Part shown: in pieces, positions 7,560 through 15,784 of the stretch | How positions within the stretch are numbered: position 1 is the first letter of the stretch | Layout of the letters: each line of letters begins with the position of its first letter | Origin: Actinomycetota bacterium | GTDB lineage: Bacteria > Actinomycetota > UBA4738 > HRBIN12 | Reading direction: 5' to 3' | Assembly: GCA_035697485.1 (NCBI GenBank) | Contig: DASSCU010000035.1 | Location: 1-44,650, forward strand | DNA length: 44,650 nt | Notes under the pieces: model-generated | What the model saw: only the letters and a program-made list of their open reading frames with translations | Databases searched by the model: none | Told to the model about the DNA's origin: nothing | Position numbers and translations under genes: made by a program

Positions 7560-9644
7560 CTACTTCTTCTCGGCCTTCGCCGCCTGGTACTCGTCGATCA
7601 CCTTCTGCGCGAGGTGTTGCGGCATCTCTTCGTAGTGGGAGAACGTCGCCGTGTAGGCACCTCTCCCGCCGGTCATCGATCGCAGGTCGATCACGTAGCG
7701 CGCCACCTCGGCCTGAGGCACCTGTGCGTTGATGCGCGACTTCCCGCCGCCGACCTGGTCCATGCCGGCGATCTTGCCGCGCTTGGAGTTCAGGTCACCC
7801 ATGATGTCGCCCGTGTAGGACTCCGGCACGACCACCTCGAGGTCGACGATCGGCTCGAGGAGCGCGACGCCCGCCTGCTCGACCGCGTCCTTCAACGCCA
7901 TCGAGCCCGCGATCTGGAACGCCATGTCGCTCGAGTCCACCGGGTGGAACTTCCCGTCGACGAGCGTGACCTTCAGGTCGACCATGGGGTTCCCGCTGAT
8001 CACGCCATCGGCCATCGTCCTGACGATGCCTTTCTCGATCGACGGGATGAACTGTTGCGGGATCGCGCCGCCGAAGATCTTGTCCTCGTACACGAACCCC
8101 TCGCCGTGGCCGAGCGGCTCGATCTCGATGTTGCAGACGGCGTACTGACCGTGACCGCCCGTCTGCTTCACGTGGCGGCCGAGGCCCTTCGCGCTGCCCC
8201 GGATCGTCTCGCGGTACGCGATCTTCGCGGGGGCCGTCGTCACCTCGACGCCGAACTTGCGCTTGAGGCGTTCGATCATCACCTCGAGATGGGCCTCGCC
8301 CATGCCGTGCATCACGGTCTCGTGCGTCTCCTCGTTCCGGGAGACACGAAGGGTCGGGTCCTCCTCACGCAATCGCGCGAGACCGGTCGCAAGCTTGTTC
8401 TCGTCGCCCTTCGTCTTCGGAGCGATCGCGTACGCGAGCAGCGGCTCGGGCAGGTCGAGAGCCGGTACGTGCACCGGCGCATCCTTCGGGGCGAACGTGT
8501 CGCCGGTGTGGGCCTGTTGCAGCTTCGCCACGGCGCCGATGTCGCCGGCCGTGACCTCCGGGACGGAGTCGTGCTCCTTCCCGACGAGGGTGAAGAGCTG
8601 GCCGATGCGCTCGTCGATGCCCTGGGTCGCGTTGTGGAGGGTGGAGTCGGGGCGCACGGCACCGCTGAAGACACGGAACATCGTGATGTGGCCGACGAAC
8701 GGGTCCGACAGGGTCTTGAACACGAACGCGGTGAGGGGGCCGGACACGTCGGTCGGCCGTTCCGACTCCGCGCCGTCCTTCGCGAACACCGTGACGGGGG
8801 CGCGATCGAGCGGCGACGGGAACTCCTCGACGATGAAGTCCAGCAACCGGTCGATGCCGATCGCCTTGGCCGCGGACCCTACGATCACGGGCGCGAGGCG
8901 CGCGTTCGCGAACCCCAGTTTGGCGCCCGACACGATGTGCTCCTCGGGCAGCGTGCCCTCCTCGAGGTACTCCTCGATCAAGGCGTCGTCGGACTCGGCG
9001 ACAGCCTCGATCAACTTCTCCCGGGCCGGGTCGGCCATCGCATGGATCTCGTCGGGCCACTCCGACTCCTCGGCCTTGGGGCCCGACGGGTAGACGTCGG
9101 CCTTTTCGTGGAGCAGGTCGGCGACCCCTTCGAACTCGTGCTCGGCGCCGATCGGCAGTTCGAACGGCGCGACCTGGTTCCCGAACGCGGCGACGAGCTG
9201 ATCCAAGGTGGACTGGAAGTCGGATCGCTCCCGATCGAGCTTGTTCACGAAGATCGCGCGAGGCAGCCCAGCCTCGACCGCGAGCTCCCACGCGACCTCG
9301 GTCTGCACCTCGACGCCGTCGACCGCGGAGACGACGACGATCACGGCGTCGGCGGCCCGGATCGCGGAGCGCACGTCGCCGATGAAGTCGGCGTACCCGG
9401 GGGCATCGAGCATGTTGATCTTGACGCCGTTCCACTCGATCGGTGCCATCGAGAGCGAGACCGAGATGCCCTTGCGCTGCTCGTCGGGGTCGTGGTCGCT
9501 GACGGTGTTGCCGTCCTCGACGACGCCCATGCGCGTGATCGCGCCGGCCGCGAACAGCATGGCCTCGAGCAGGGTGGTCTTTCCCGACCCCCCGTGGCCG
9601 ACCAGCAGGACGTTGCGGATATCCTTCGCGTCGTAGGTCTTCAA
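7560..9644 (-). CDS. EF-G-like translational GTPase (EF-G2/FusA2 type)
   Basis: This 694-residue protein has all EF-G domains: the G domain with P-loop GHGGSGKTT, G3 DAPGYADF and G4 NKLD, then domains II-V, including a domain IV segment with KQTGGHGQYAVCNIEIEP. It differs from housekeeping EF-G because the P-loop is GHGGSGKTT rather than AHIDAGKTT. The G3 motif also has Tyr where EF-G has the catalytic His. Both are marks of the poorly characterised EF-G-like paralogue family. The start is TTG at 9644 because aaggag lies 6 bases upstream (9651-9656 on this strand); the frame upstream has only unsuitable starts. It is on the opposite strand from its neighbours and interrupts the lipid cluster. 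Confidence 0.9.
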   Translation of the reverse strand: MKTYDAKDIRNVLLVGHGGSGKTTLLEAMLFAAGAITRMGVVEDGNTVSDHDPDEQRKGISVSLSMAPIEWNGVKINMLDAPGYADFIGDVRSAIRAADAVIVVVSAVDGVEVQTEVAWELAVEAGLPRAIFVNKLDRERSDFQSTLDQLVAAFGNQVAPFELPIGAEHEFEGVADLLHEKADVYPSGPKAEESEWPDEIHAMADPAREKLIEAVAESDDALIEEYLEEGTLPEEHIVSGAKLGFANARLAPVIVGSAAKAIGIDRLLDFIVEEFPSPLDRAPVTVFAKDGAESERPTDVSGPLTAFVFKTLSDPFVGHITMFRVFSGAVRPDSTLHNATQGIDERIGQLFTLVGKEHDSVPEVTAGDIGAVAKLQQAHTGDTFAPKDAPVHVPALDLPEPLLAYAIAPKTKGDENKLATGLARLREEDPTLRVSRNEETHETVMHGMGEAHLEVMIERLKRKFGVEVTTAPAKIAYRETIRGSAKGLGRHVKQTGGHGQYAVCNIEIEPLGHGEGFVYEDKIFGGAIPQQFIPSIEKGIVRTMADGVISGNPMVDLKVTLVDGKFHPVDSSDMAFQIAGSMALKDAVEQAGVALLEPIVDLEVVVPESYTGDIMGDLNSKRGKIAGMDQVGGGKSRINAQVPQAEVARYVIDLRSMTGGRGAYTATFSHYEEMPQHLAQKVIDEYQAAKAEKK

Positions 9645-9693
9645 CGCGCGCTCCTTCAGCTTCGGCGGGTCATCAGGTGGGCGAGGTCTGGGC

Positions 9694-9699
9694 ATCCTA
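9694..9699 (-). promoter_or_regulatory. Putative -10 box (TAGGAT) of the EF-G-like gene
   Basis: Read on the minus strand, TAGGAT lies about 50 bases before the TTG start, leaving a leader that contains the strong aaggag ribosome-binding site. A -10-like TACGCT (9717-9722) faces the other way for the pgsA-like gene, so the region may hold divergent promoters. The -35 boxes are not clear. Confidence 0.35.
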
Positions 9700-9738
9700 C
9701 CCAAGTGGCGAGTTGCTACGCTCGCCCGGTCCTCGCCC

Positions 9739-10266
9739 ATGGTGCGATTCGAACGACAACCGCCGGGCACCGCGATCACCCGCACGACCCTGTCGGTGGG
9801 CGCGCTGCTCGCCGCCCTGGCGGCATGGCTCGTGGTCGCCCGGGAACCGGAGCTGGCCGCCGTCGCGGCGCTCGGGTCGGGGGCCCTGCTCCTGCTCGGT
9901 GGTCACCGAGCGAACCACGGAGCGGGCGGGCCCACCGACCGCATGCTCGACGAACTGCTCGACCGCGTCTGGGACGGTGCGGTGCTCGGCTCGATGGCGT
10001 GGGTCGCGAGGACCGAAGACCCGAGCCTGGCGATCGCGACCCTCGCGGCGCTCTGCCTGAGCGGGCTCTCGGCGTACGTGCGCGCTCGAGGCGCATCGCT
10101 CTCCTACAGCCTGGAGGAGAGCCATCTCACGAGGGGGTTGCACTACGCCCTCGTCGTCGTGGGCCTCGGCTTCGACCTGACCTGGGTGATCTGGGTGGCC
10201 GTGAGCGTGTCCGCGCTCGCCGTGGTAGTGCGCACGTCGCAGGTCGCCCGCGAGGAGCGCGGATGA
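9739..10266 (+). CDS. CDP-alcohol phosphatidyltransferase-like membrane protein with degenerate active site
   Basis: It occupies the position of pgsA (phosphatidylinositol-phosphate synthase) before a PatA-like and a PimA-like gene. The 175 residues contain several hydrophobic helices. The second half of the family signature, Asp71 and Asp75 in MLDELLDRVWDGA, aligns well, and so does the downstream AYVRARG segment. The first half of the motif (D-x2-D-G-x2-A-R) is absent: the equivalent positions 50-56 read LLLLGGH, with Leu for both aspartates. The protein is also shorter than the usual 200 or more residues. It may be inactive, have a changed role, or act as a partner. It overlaps the next gene by ATGA. 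Confidence 0.65.
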   Translation: MVRFERQPPGTAITRTTLSVGALLAALAAWLVVAREPELAAVAALGSGALLLLGGHRANHGAGGPTDRMLDELLDRVWDGAVLGSMAWVARTEDPSLAIATLAALCLSGLSAYVRARGASLSYSLEESHLTRGLHYALVVVGLGFDLTWVIWVAVSVSALAVVVRTSQVAREERG

Positions 10267-11156
10267 CGTCGGGCGACGAGACCTGGCGAGAGACGATCGC
10301 GTTCCTCGTCTACGGCTCCGTGGCCTGGCTCGCGCGGGTGCTACCGAAAGACGTCGGACGACGGCTGTTCCGCCTCGGGGGCAAGCTCGCGTTCGAGCTC
10401 GCCCCCGGGACCCGGGCCGTGGTGGCGCGCAACCAGGCGCAGGTGCTCGGTCGCGCACCGTCCGATCCCATCGTTCGTGCCGCGACGCGGGAGGCGTTCG
10501 ACGCGTACGCGCGGTACTGGTTCGACTCGTTCCGGTTCGCCGTGATGCCGCCCGATGAGGTGGCCTCGCGGTTCGAGTCCGTCGACGCCGACCATCTGTG
10601 GCATGCGCTCGATGAGGGAAAGGGCGCGATCGTGGCGCTTCCCCACGTCGGTAACTGGGACGCCGCGGGTCCGTGGCTGCGCTCGCTCGACCGGCCGATC
10701 GTCGCGGTGGCCGAGCAGCTGCGGCCACCTCGCCTGTACGAGCTGTTCGTCGCGAATCGAGCAGCGTTCGGTGTCGAGGTGGTCGGCTTGGGAGACGAGG
10801 GCATCGCCAGGACCCTCGCCGGCAAGCTCGCCGACGGCTACATCGTCGCGCTCGTCGCCGACCGCGACCTGACCGGCCGTGGCGTGGTGGTGACGATGTT
10901 CGGCAGGAAGCGTCGCCTGCCGGCAGGACCCGCGCTGCTGTCGATCACCACCGGGGCGCCACTGATCGTCACCCCCGTCTTTCAGACCCAGCGAGGGTGG
11001 CGATGCGTGATGACGCCGCCGCTCACGGTCGACGCGACGGGCGACCGCCGTGCCGACGTCACCGCCCTCACTCAGCGCATGGCCGAGGCGTTCGAGCGCG
11101 CGATCGCCTCGGCGCCGACCGACTGGCACATGTTCCAGCCGGCCTGGGAGGACTGA
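10263..11156 (+). CDS. PatA-like phosphatidylinositol mannoside acyltransferase (LpxL/HtrB family)
   Basis: This 297-residue protein belongs to the HtrB/LpxL acyltransferase family. The catalytic HX4D motif is HVGNWD (His128, Asp133), embedded in GAIVALPHVGNWDAAG. The downstream segment ADRDLTGRGVVVTMFGRKRRLPAG is typical of the family, and so is the C-terminal DWHMFQPAW. Its place between a pgsA-like and a pimA-like gene matches the mycobacterial order, where this enzyme acylates the mannose of PIM at the inner face of the membrane. The ATG at 10263 overlaps the previous stop (ATGA). A longer open frame upstream runs antisense to the EF-G-like gene and is not real. Confidence 0.85.
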   Translation: MTSGDETWRETIAFLVYGSVAWLARVLPKDVGRRLFRLGGKLAFELAPGTRAVVARNQAQVLGRAPSDPIVRAATREAFDAYARYWFDSFRFAVMPPDEVASRFESVDADHLWHALDEGKGAIVALPHVGNWDAAGPWLRSLDRPIVAVAEQLRPPRLYELFVANRAAFGVEVVGLGDEGIARTLAGKLADGYIVALVADRDLTGRGVVVTMFGRKRRLPAGPALLSITTGAPLIVTPVFQTQRGWRCVMTPPLTVDATGDRRADVTALTQRMAEAFERAIASAPTDWHMFQPAWED

Positions 11157-11160
11157 CCTC

Positions 11161-12243
11161 ATGCGCGTGGCACTCGTGTGCGCTTACGACCTCGACGCGC
11201 CCGGCGGCGTGCAGGTACACGTCGGCGAGTTGGCCGACCAGCTGCGGACACGAGGACACGAGGTGGCGGTCCTCGGACCCGGGCGGGGAGGCCTGGGGAA
11301 GCCGATCCGCGTGTCGTATCGAGGCACGGTGGCGCCGATCGCCCCGTGGCCCGCGGGCGTGGAGCTGGCCCGCCGGACCTTCGAGGGGTTCGCTCCCGAC
11401 GTGGTGCACGTGCACGAGCCCTTCACGCCGAGCGCCTCGATGTGGGCGACGATGGCCGCGACCGTGCCGGTCGTGGCGACGTTCCACGCGTGGCTCGATC
11501 GCTCTCGCATCTACGAGGTGGCCGGACCGCTGCTCCGGCGTGTGGGGCGCCGGCTGGCCGCGACGATCGCCGTCTCGGACGCTGCCGCGGACTTCGTCCG
11601 TCGAGCGATGCCTGATCTCGAACCGGTGGTGATCCCGAACGGGGTGGCGGTGGCGCGATTCGCGGACGCGACACCGCGTGTGTGGCCGTTCGGAGCCCGC
11701 ATCGTGTGGGCGCATCGGCTCGACCGCCAGAAGGGGTTCCCGGTGTTGGTCGAGGCGTTCACCCTGCTCGCCGAGGACCGGTCCGACCTGCTCCTGACCG
11801 TCGTCGGCGACGGGGCGGACCGCGCAGCGGTGGAGCGCTTGTCGCCGTCGACGCGGTCCCGGGTAGCGATGCTCGGCCGGCTCGACCATGGCGACGTGCC
11901 CTCGGTCCTCGCCGAGGCCCGGGTGGCTGTCGCCGCAGCCACCGGTCAGGAGAGCTTCGGCTACTCCGTCGTGGAGGCCATGGCCGCCGGGGTCCCGGTC
12001 GTCGCCACCGACATCGAGGGCTATCGACAGGTCGCGACCGATGACCTCGACGCACTGCTCGTGGCGCCAGGCGACGCCGGTGCCCTCGCATCGGCCATCG
12101 GCCGGGTCATCGACGACGAGGACCTCGCGCGGCGGCTCGCGGCGGCGGGTCGCGAGAGGGCGGCCACCTTCGACTGGGGCGTCGTGGTCGATCGCATCGA
12201 GGACGTCTATCGGTCGGCCCTCGACGGACCGTCGCTACGATAG
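11161..12243 (+). CDS. pimA: GT4 glycosyltransferase, PimA-like phosphatidylinositol mannosyltransferase
   Basis: This 360-residue GT-B fold enzyme has the N-terminal acceptor loop GGVQVHV (15-21) and the C-terminal GDP-mannose site with AHRLDRQKGFPVL. The GT4 EX7E motif follows in ESFGYSVVEAMAAGVPVVATD. Together with the acyltransferase just upstream (4 bases) and the pgsA-position gene, this points to the first mannosylation of phosphatidyl-myo-inositol. The gene symbol rests on this context plus the GGVQxHV loop; another GT4 acceptor remains possible. The stop codon overlaps the -10 box of the next gene. Confidence 0.8.
   Translation: MRVALVCAYDLDAPGGVQVHVGELADQLRTRGHEVAVLGPGRGGLGKPIRVSYRGTVAPIAPWPAGVELARRTFEGFAPDVVHVHEPFTPSASMWATMAATVPVVATFHAWLDRSRIYEVAGPLLRRVGRRLAATIAVSDAAADFVRRAMPDLEPVVIPNGVAVARFADATPRVWPFGARIVWAHRLDRQKGFPVLVEAFTLLAEDRSDLLLTVVGDGADRAAVERLSPSTRSRVAMLGRLDHGDVPSVLAEARVAVAAATGQESFGYSVVEAMAAGVPVVATDIEGYRQVATDDLDALLVAPGDAGALASAIGRVIDDEDLARRLAAAGRERAATFDWGVVVDRIEDVYRSALDGPSLR
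12236..12241 (+). promoter_or_regulatory. Putative -10 box (TACGAT) of lemA
   Basis: TACGAT matches TAnnnT and ends 8 bases before the ATG at 12250, overlapping the pimA stop codon. This would give a leaderless or nearly leaderless message. The aggg in the gap could instead be a weak ribosome-binding site. Confidence 0.4.
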
Positions 12244-12249
12244 GGCTCC

Positions 12250-12816
12250 ATGTCACCGGTCATCTGGGTCGTGCTCGGGCTCGGCGTCGTCGCCCTGCTG
12301 GCGCTCGTCTGGCTCTACAACCGACTGGTGCGCCTGCGCACCCGCGCCGACGATGGATGGGCGACGATCGACGTGCAGCTGCGACGCCGGTACGACCTGA
12401 TCCCGAACCTGGTCGAGACGGTGCAAGGGTACGCGACCCATGAGCGCGAGCTCTTCGAGCGCGTCACCGAGGCGAGGACCCGGGCGATCGCGGCCGCCGG
12501 CGTGCCCGATCAGGTCACCGCTGAGAACGCCGTGACCGCCGGCCTCGGGCGGCTGATGGCGGTCGTCGAGGCGTACCCGGAGCTCAAGGCCGATCAGCAC
12601 TTCCTCGCCCTGCAGGAGGAGCTCGTCGGCACCGAGTCGAAGATCGCCTACGCGCGTCAGTTCTACAACGACCAGGTCCGGCGCCTCAACACCGCGATCG
12701 ACACGTTCCCGTCGAACCTCGTCGCGAACGCGTTCGGCTTCCGGGAGCGGGCGTTCTTCGACATCGACGACCCCGTGAGCGAGCCCGTGCACGTCGACCT
12801 CGGGCGGGACGAGTAG
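12250..12816 (+). CDS. lemA: LemA family membrane protein
   Basis: This 188-residue protein has an N-terminal membrane helix (about 4-24) followed by the hallmark LemA sequence NRLVRLRTRADDGWATIDVQ, then RRYDLIPNLVETVQGY. The C-terminal part contains FYNDQVRRLNTAIDTFPSNLVANAFGF, also diagnostic. LemA proteins form helical bundles at the membrane; their biochemical role is not settled. It is directly abutted by an HtpX-type protease (ATG follows the stop with no gap), a pairing seen in other bacteria that suggests a membrane-quality-control function. Confidence 0.92.
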   Translation: MSPVIWVVLGLGVVALLALVWLYNRLVRLRTRADDGWATIDVQLRRRYDLIPNLVETVQGYATHERELFERVTEARTRAIAAAGVPDQVTAENAVTAGLGRLMAVVEAYPELKADQHFLALQEELVGTESKIAYARQFYNDQVRRLNTAIDTFPSNLVANAFGFRERAFFDIDDPVSEPVHVDLGRDE

Positions 12817-13722
12817 ATGCACGAGCAGATCGCGGCGAACAAACGGAAGTCGGTGCTGCTCGTGGTCGGCGCGTTCGTCTTCTTCGGCCTCGTCGGCATG
12901 GCGCTGGGCTATGTCTTCGGCACCGGCGTGACCGGCCTCGTGGTCGCGCTGGTGATCGCGACCGTGCTCTCGGTCAGCTCCTACCTCTACGGCGACCGGT
13001 TGGTGCTCGCGTCGTCACGGGCGCGGGAGGTGACCGCGCAGGACGAGCCGCGCCTGCACAACCTCGTCGAGGGGCTCGCGATCGCAGCGGGCATCCCGAA
13101 GCCGCGGATCTACGTGGTGCCCGAGCAGGCCCCCAACGCGTTCGCGACCGGGCGCGACCCTGAGCACGCCTCGATCGCGGTCACCCAGGGCCTGCTCGCC
13201 ACGATGAACCGCGTGGAGCTCGAGGGCGTGATCGGCCATGAGCTCGCCCACGTGCTCGACCGAGACATGCTGCTCGGCACGATCGTCGCCACGCTCGTGG
13301 GCGCGGTCGTGCTGATGTCGGAGTTCCTGATGCGCTCGTGGTTGTGGGGCGGCATCGGCGGGCGTCGTGGCAACGACAGCAACGGAGGTCCGGCCACGCT
13401 GATCCTCTTCGGCATCGGGTTCGCGCTGATGGTGATCGCGCCGCTCGCGGGGGAGATCATCAAGCGCGCCGTGTCGCGCAATCGGGAATTCCTGGCCGAC
13501 GCGCAGGGCGCGATGCTGACCCGCTATCCCCCGGGACTGGCGGCGGCCTTGCGCAAGATCGCCGCGTCCCCGACGGCGATGCACTCGGCGAACAACGCCA
13601 CCGCGCATCTGTGGCTCTCCCAGCCCTCCCGCATCGAAGGTGAGAAGCTCGGGCCGTTGGAGCGGATCTTCGCGACGCACCCTCCGATCGCCGAGCGGAT
13701 CCAGCGTCTGGAGGAGATGTGA
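12817..13722 (+). CDS. htpX: HtpX-like membrane zinc metalloprotease (M48)
   Basis: This 301-residue protein has two N-terminal membrane helices (about 14-34 and 38-58) and the zinc-protease motif HELAH (141-145). A second membrane pair follows, and the third zinc ligand lies in NREFLADAQGAML. The C-terminal HPPIAERIQRLEEM matches HtpX ends. The family cleaves misfolded membrane proteins at the cytoplasmic face. The gene forms an operon with lemA. A terminator-like inverted repeat follows at 13745-13761. Confidence 0.92.
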   Translation: MHEQIAANKRKSVLLVVGAFVFFGLVGMALGYVFGTGVTGLVVALVIATVLSVSSYLYGDRLVLASSRAREVTAQDEPRLHNLVEGLAIAAGIPKPRIYVVPEQAPNAFATGRDPEHASIAVTQGLLATMNRVELEGVIGHELAHVLDRDMLLGTIVATLVGAVVLMSEFLMRSWLWGGIGGRRGNDSNGGPATLILFGIGFALMVIAPLAGEIIKRAVSRNREFLADAQGAMLTRYPPGLAAALRKIAASPTAMHSANNATAHLWLSQPSRIEGEKLGPLERIFATHPPIAERIQRLEEM

Positions 13723-13744
13723 CGTTCGTGTCGAACTGCTCCTA

Positions 13745-13779
13745 GGTGTTTGGAACACCTCGATCCCGGGTCTAGCATC
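13745..13779 (+). promoter_or_regulatory. Promoter with inverted repeat over the -35 box, upstream of the DUF3048 gene
   Basis: TTGGAA (13751-13756) and TAGCAT (13774-13779) are separated by 17 bases, the best-formed promoter in the window. A perfect 7-bp inverted repeat, aggtgtt (13745-13751) and aacacct (13755-13761) with a 3-base centre, covers the -35 box. It could be an operator for a repressor. It could also act as the htpX terminator, although no T-run follows. Confidence 0.6.
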
Positions 13780-13857
13780 GCTGTGCCGATCCCCGTCGGG
13801 GGTCGATCCCACTCGCTCATCATTCCGACACGATCCGTCCCAGGAGGTCCCCTCACC

Positions 13858-14919
13858 GTGGCTCTCACCTCACGCGGCAAGGCACTCGTCGCCGGCGGCG
13901 CGGTCGTCGCCGTGCTCGGCGGCGGCATGGCGGCGCTGGCGCTGTCAGGGAATGCCCCTGCGCCGATCCAGAAGGCGCTGAGCGACATCGGTGTCGCTCC
14001 CGAGCCGATCGAGCCCTGCCCGCTCACCGGCGAGATGCTTCCCGGCGACAAGCAACCGCCGAACCGTCCGGTGCTCGCGGTGAAGGTCGAGAACACCCCC
14101 GACGCACAGCCGCTCGCCGGCTTGCAGGGCGCCGACATCGTCTACGAGGAGGTCGTCGAGGGGGGCATCACGCGCTTCGTCGTGCTGTTCAACTGCGACG
14201 AGGCCAACCGGGTCGGTCCGGTACGCAGCATCCGCACGACCGATCCCGAGATCCTCGCGCCGTTCAGCGAACACCCGCTGCTCGCGTTCAGCGGCGGGTC
14301 GAAGGGCGTCCGCGCGGTCGTCGAGGACGCCGGCATGACGGCGATGGACGAGGACAGCGCCGCCAAGGCGTTCACCCGTGACGACGCGCGCATCGTGCCG
14401 CACAACCTGTTCACGTCGACGAAGCCGCTGTGGGCCAAGGGGAAGTCGCTCGCGAAGGGTGAGCCGGCCCCCGCCTCGCCGTTCGTCTACACCGACGACG
14501 TGCCCACGCCGAGCAAGAAGGCGCGGCGCGCAACCGTCGTGTTCTCCGGTCTCGCGACCGCCGAGTGGCGCTGGTCCAAGGGACAGTGGGTCCGCTACCT
14601 CGACGGGTCGCCCATGACGCTCGAGAGCGGCGATCCGATCACCGCCGACAACGTGGTGATCCAGGTCGTGAAGACGACCGAGAGCGAGTTCCACGACGTC
14701 GCCGGCTACCCGTCGCCCGAGGTGCACACGGTCGGCAAGGGGAAGGCGTGGGTCCTGCGCGACGGCAAGCTGGTCGTCGGGAAGTGGGAGCGTTCCGACG
14801 AGGGCGAGTTCACCACGTTCCTCACAAAGTCGGGCGAGGAGATCACGCTCAAGCCGGGCACTACGTTCGTCGAGCTCGCCCCCGTCGGCATGTTCGACGC
14901 TGAGATCTCCTTCGGCTGA
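13858..14919 (+). CDS. DUF3048 (YerB-like) exported protein
   Basis: This 353-residue protein has a membrane helix near the N-terminus (about 11-33) and the two-part DUF3048 fold. The characteristic NRPVLAVKVENTPDAQPLAG comes first, followed by EEVVEGGITRFVVLF and NRVGPVRSIRTTDPEILAPF. The C-terminal half ends in LKPGTTFVELAP. The start is GTG 13858 because aggagg (13842-13847) lies 10 bases upstream; an in-frame ATG at 13750 lies inside the promoter. Family function is unknown; the protein is probably anchored at the outer face of the membrane. It has its own promoter. Confidence 0.88.
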   Translation: MALTSRGKALVAGGAVVAVLGGGMAALALSGNAPAPIQKALSDIGVAPEPIEPCPLTGEMLPGDKQPPNRPVLAVKVENTPDAQPLAGLQGADIVYEEVVEGGITRFVVLFNCDEANRVGPVRSIRTTDPEILAPFSEHPLLAFSGGSKGVRAVVEDAGMTAMDEDSAAKAFTRDDARIVPHNLFTSTKPLWAKGKSLAKGEPAPASPFVYTDDVPTPSKKARRATVVFSGLATAEWRWSKGQWVRYLDGSPMTLESGDPITADNVVIQVVKTTESEFHDVAGYPSPEVHTVGKGKAWVLRDGKLVVGKWERSDEGEFTTFLTKSGEEITLKPGTTFVELAPVGMFDAEISFG

Positions 14920-14928
14920 ACGAAGCGG

Positions 14929-14950
14929 TCCCCGCGTCACACACCGGGGA
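14929..14950. terminator. Weak bidirectional hairpin between convergent genes
   Basis: Tccccg (14929-14934) pairs with cgggga (14945-14950) across a 10-base loop, at the junction of the DUF3048 gene and the minus-strand sulfotransferase-like gene. The stem is only 6 bp and overlaps the end of the latter. Confidence 0.3.
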
Positions 14951-15653
14951 GCAGCGCCCGGTACAGGGCGTGCGCATCCGCCAACGTCGTCGGTGGGATC
15001 TCGCGGCGAACCCGCTGCTCGACCTCCGCCTTGAGAACGTCACGAGACGATGAGGGACGTGGGATCACGGCCTCGAGCCGCTCCCCGGAGCCCTCGCGCG
15101 CCCGGTAATCCGCCTCGATCTCACCCTCGATGCGCGCCACGTGCTCCGGGGTGTGCTCGAACGGGACGAACGTGGTGCCGAACCGGGCGTTGAGCCGCTC
15201 GATCGCGGTGCCGAACGACCCCACGACCTCGTCGAACGTCGCGGTCACGAACCCGCTCCGCAGCGCGAGGAGCGGTCCGTAGAAGCGGAGGTATCCGCGC
15301 ATCGAGGTCCGGGCGCCGAGATCGGGGCTGCGGATCAGGTGGGAGACGATCGCGTCGACCGCGGGCCGCACGAGCACCATCGTCGGGAGCCCACGACGCA
15401 CCCCTTCCATCACCTGCGCGGGCATGTGCGTGTGGTGCGCGATGTTCGTCGGGTTCGGCTCCTGGGCCAGACGGAACGCCGCCACCGCGAACGACGACGC
15501 GCATCGCGGGAAGGCCTCGATCACGACCCGGGTGTCGTCGTCGATCAGCTCGCCGCGAGCACGGATCCGCTGCATCGGCAGGGCGATCACGGGGAACCGG
15601 GCGAGCGATGTCTTCGCGTCGTAGAGCGCGTCGGCGGCGACGTGGCGGAGCAC
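14937..15653 (-). CDS. Sulfotransferase-like protein
   Basis: This 238-residue protein looks like a P-loop sulfotransferase. An N-terminal strand-loop [14 protein letters not shown] (44-57) takes the place of the PAPS 5'-phosphosulfate loop (PRSGSS in relatives). The segment [18 protein letters not shown] (about 93-110) matches the 3'-phosphate loop vRxPxdaxxS. The match is by motif only, and the acceptor is unknown. The GTG at 15653 is preceded by TAGGGT 6 bases upstream on this strand. The gene is monocistronic between the DUF3048 gene (convergent) and pdxS (divergent). Confidence 0.6.
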   Translation of the reverse strand: MLRHVAADALYDAKTSLARFPVIALPMQRIRARGELIDDDTRVVIEAFPRCASSFAVAAFRLAQEPNPTNIAHHTHMPAQVMEGVRRGLPTMVLVRPAVDAIVSHLIRSPDLGARTSMRGYLRFYGPLLALRSGFVTATFDEVVGSFGTAIERLNARFGTTFVPFEHTPEHVARIEGEIEADYRAREGSGERLEAVIPRPSSSRDVLKAEVEQRVRREIPPTTLADAHALYRALLPGV

Positions 15654-15659
15654 GGGCCG

Positions 15660-15665
15660 ACCCTA
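15660..15665 (-). promoter_or_regulatory. -10 box (TAGGGT) of the sulfotransferase-like gene, leaderless
   Basis: On the minus strand TAGGGT is followed by 6 bases (cggccc) and then the GTG start. This is the same geometry seen before thrS, alaS and mltG. Confidence 0.5.
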
Positions 15666-15728
15666 GCAGGGGCCGCCTGCAGCTCCGTCGGCGAGGTCTG
15701 AGGCTTCAGGTTGCGCGTTCGCCTCCGG

Positions 15729-15734
15729 TACACT
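15729..15734 (+). promoter_or_regulatory. -10 box (TACACT) of pdxST
   Basis: The context ccggTACACTcgg shares its flanks with the -10 boxes of yajC, alaS and mltG (cGGTAnnCTcg). It lies about 50 bases before pdxS, leaving a leader with an aggagg site at 15771-15776. Confidence 0.55.
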
Positions 15735-15784
15735 CGGATGGTCGGTCCTGGTTCCCGCAGGGCCCCGATCAGGAGGCGATATCC

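Noticed and set aside
7614-10262. Long upstream part of the frame containing the PatA-like gene
   Set aside because: This part is antisense to the EF-G-like gene and the pgsA-like gene; the real start is the ATG at 10263 with an ATGA overlap.
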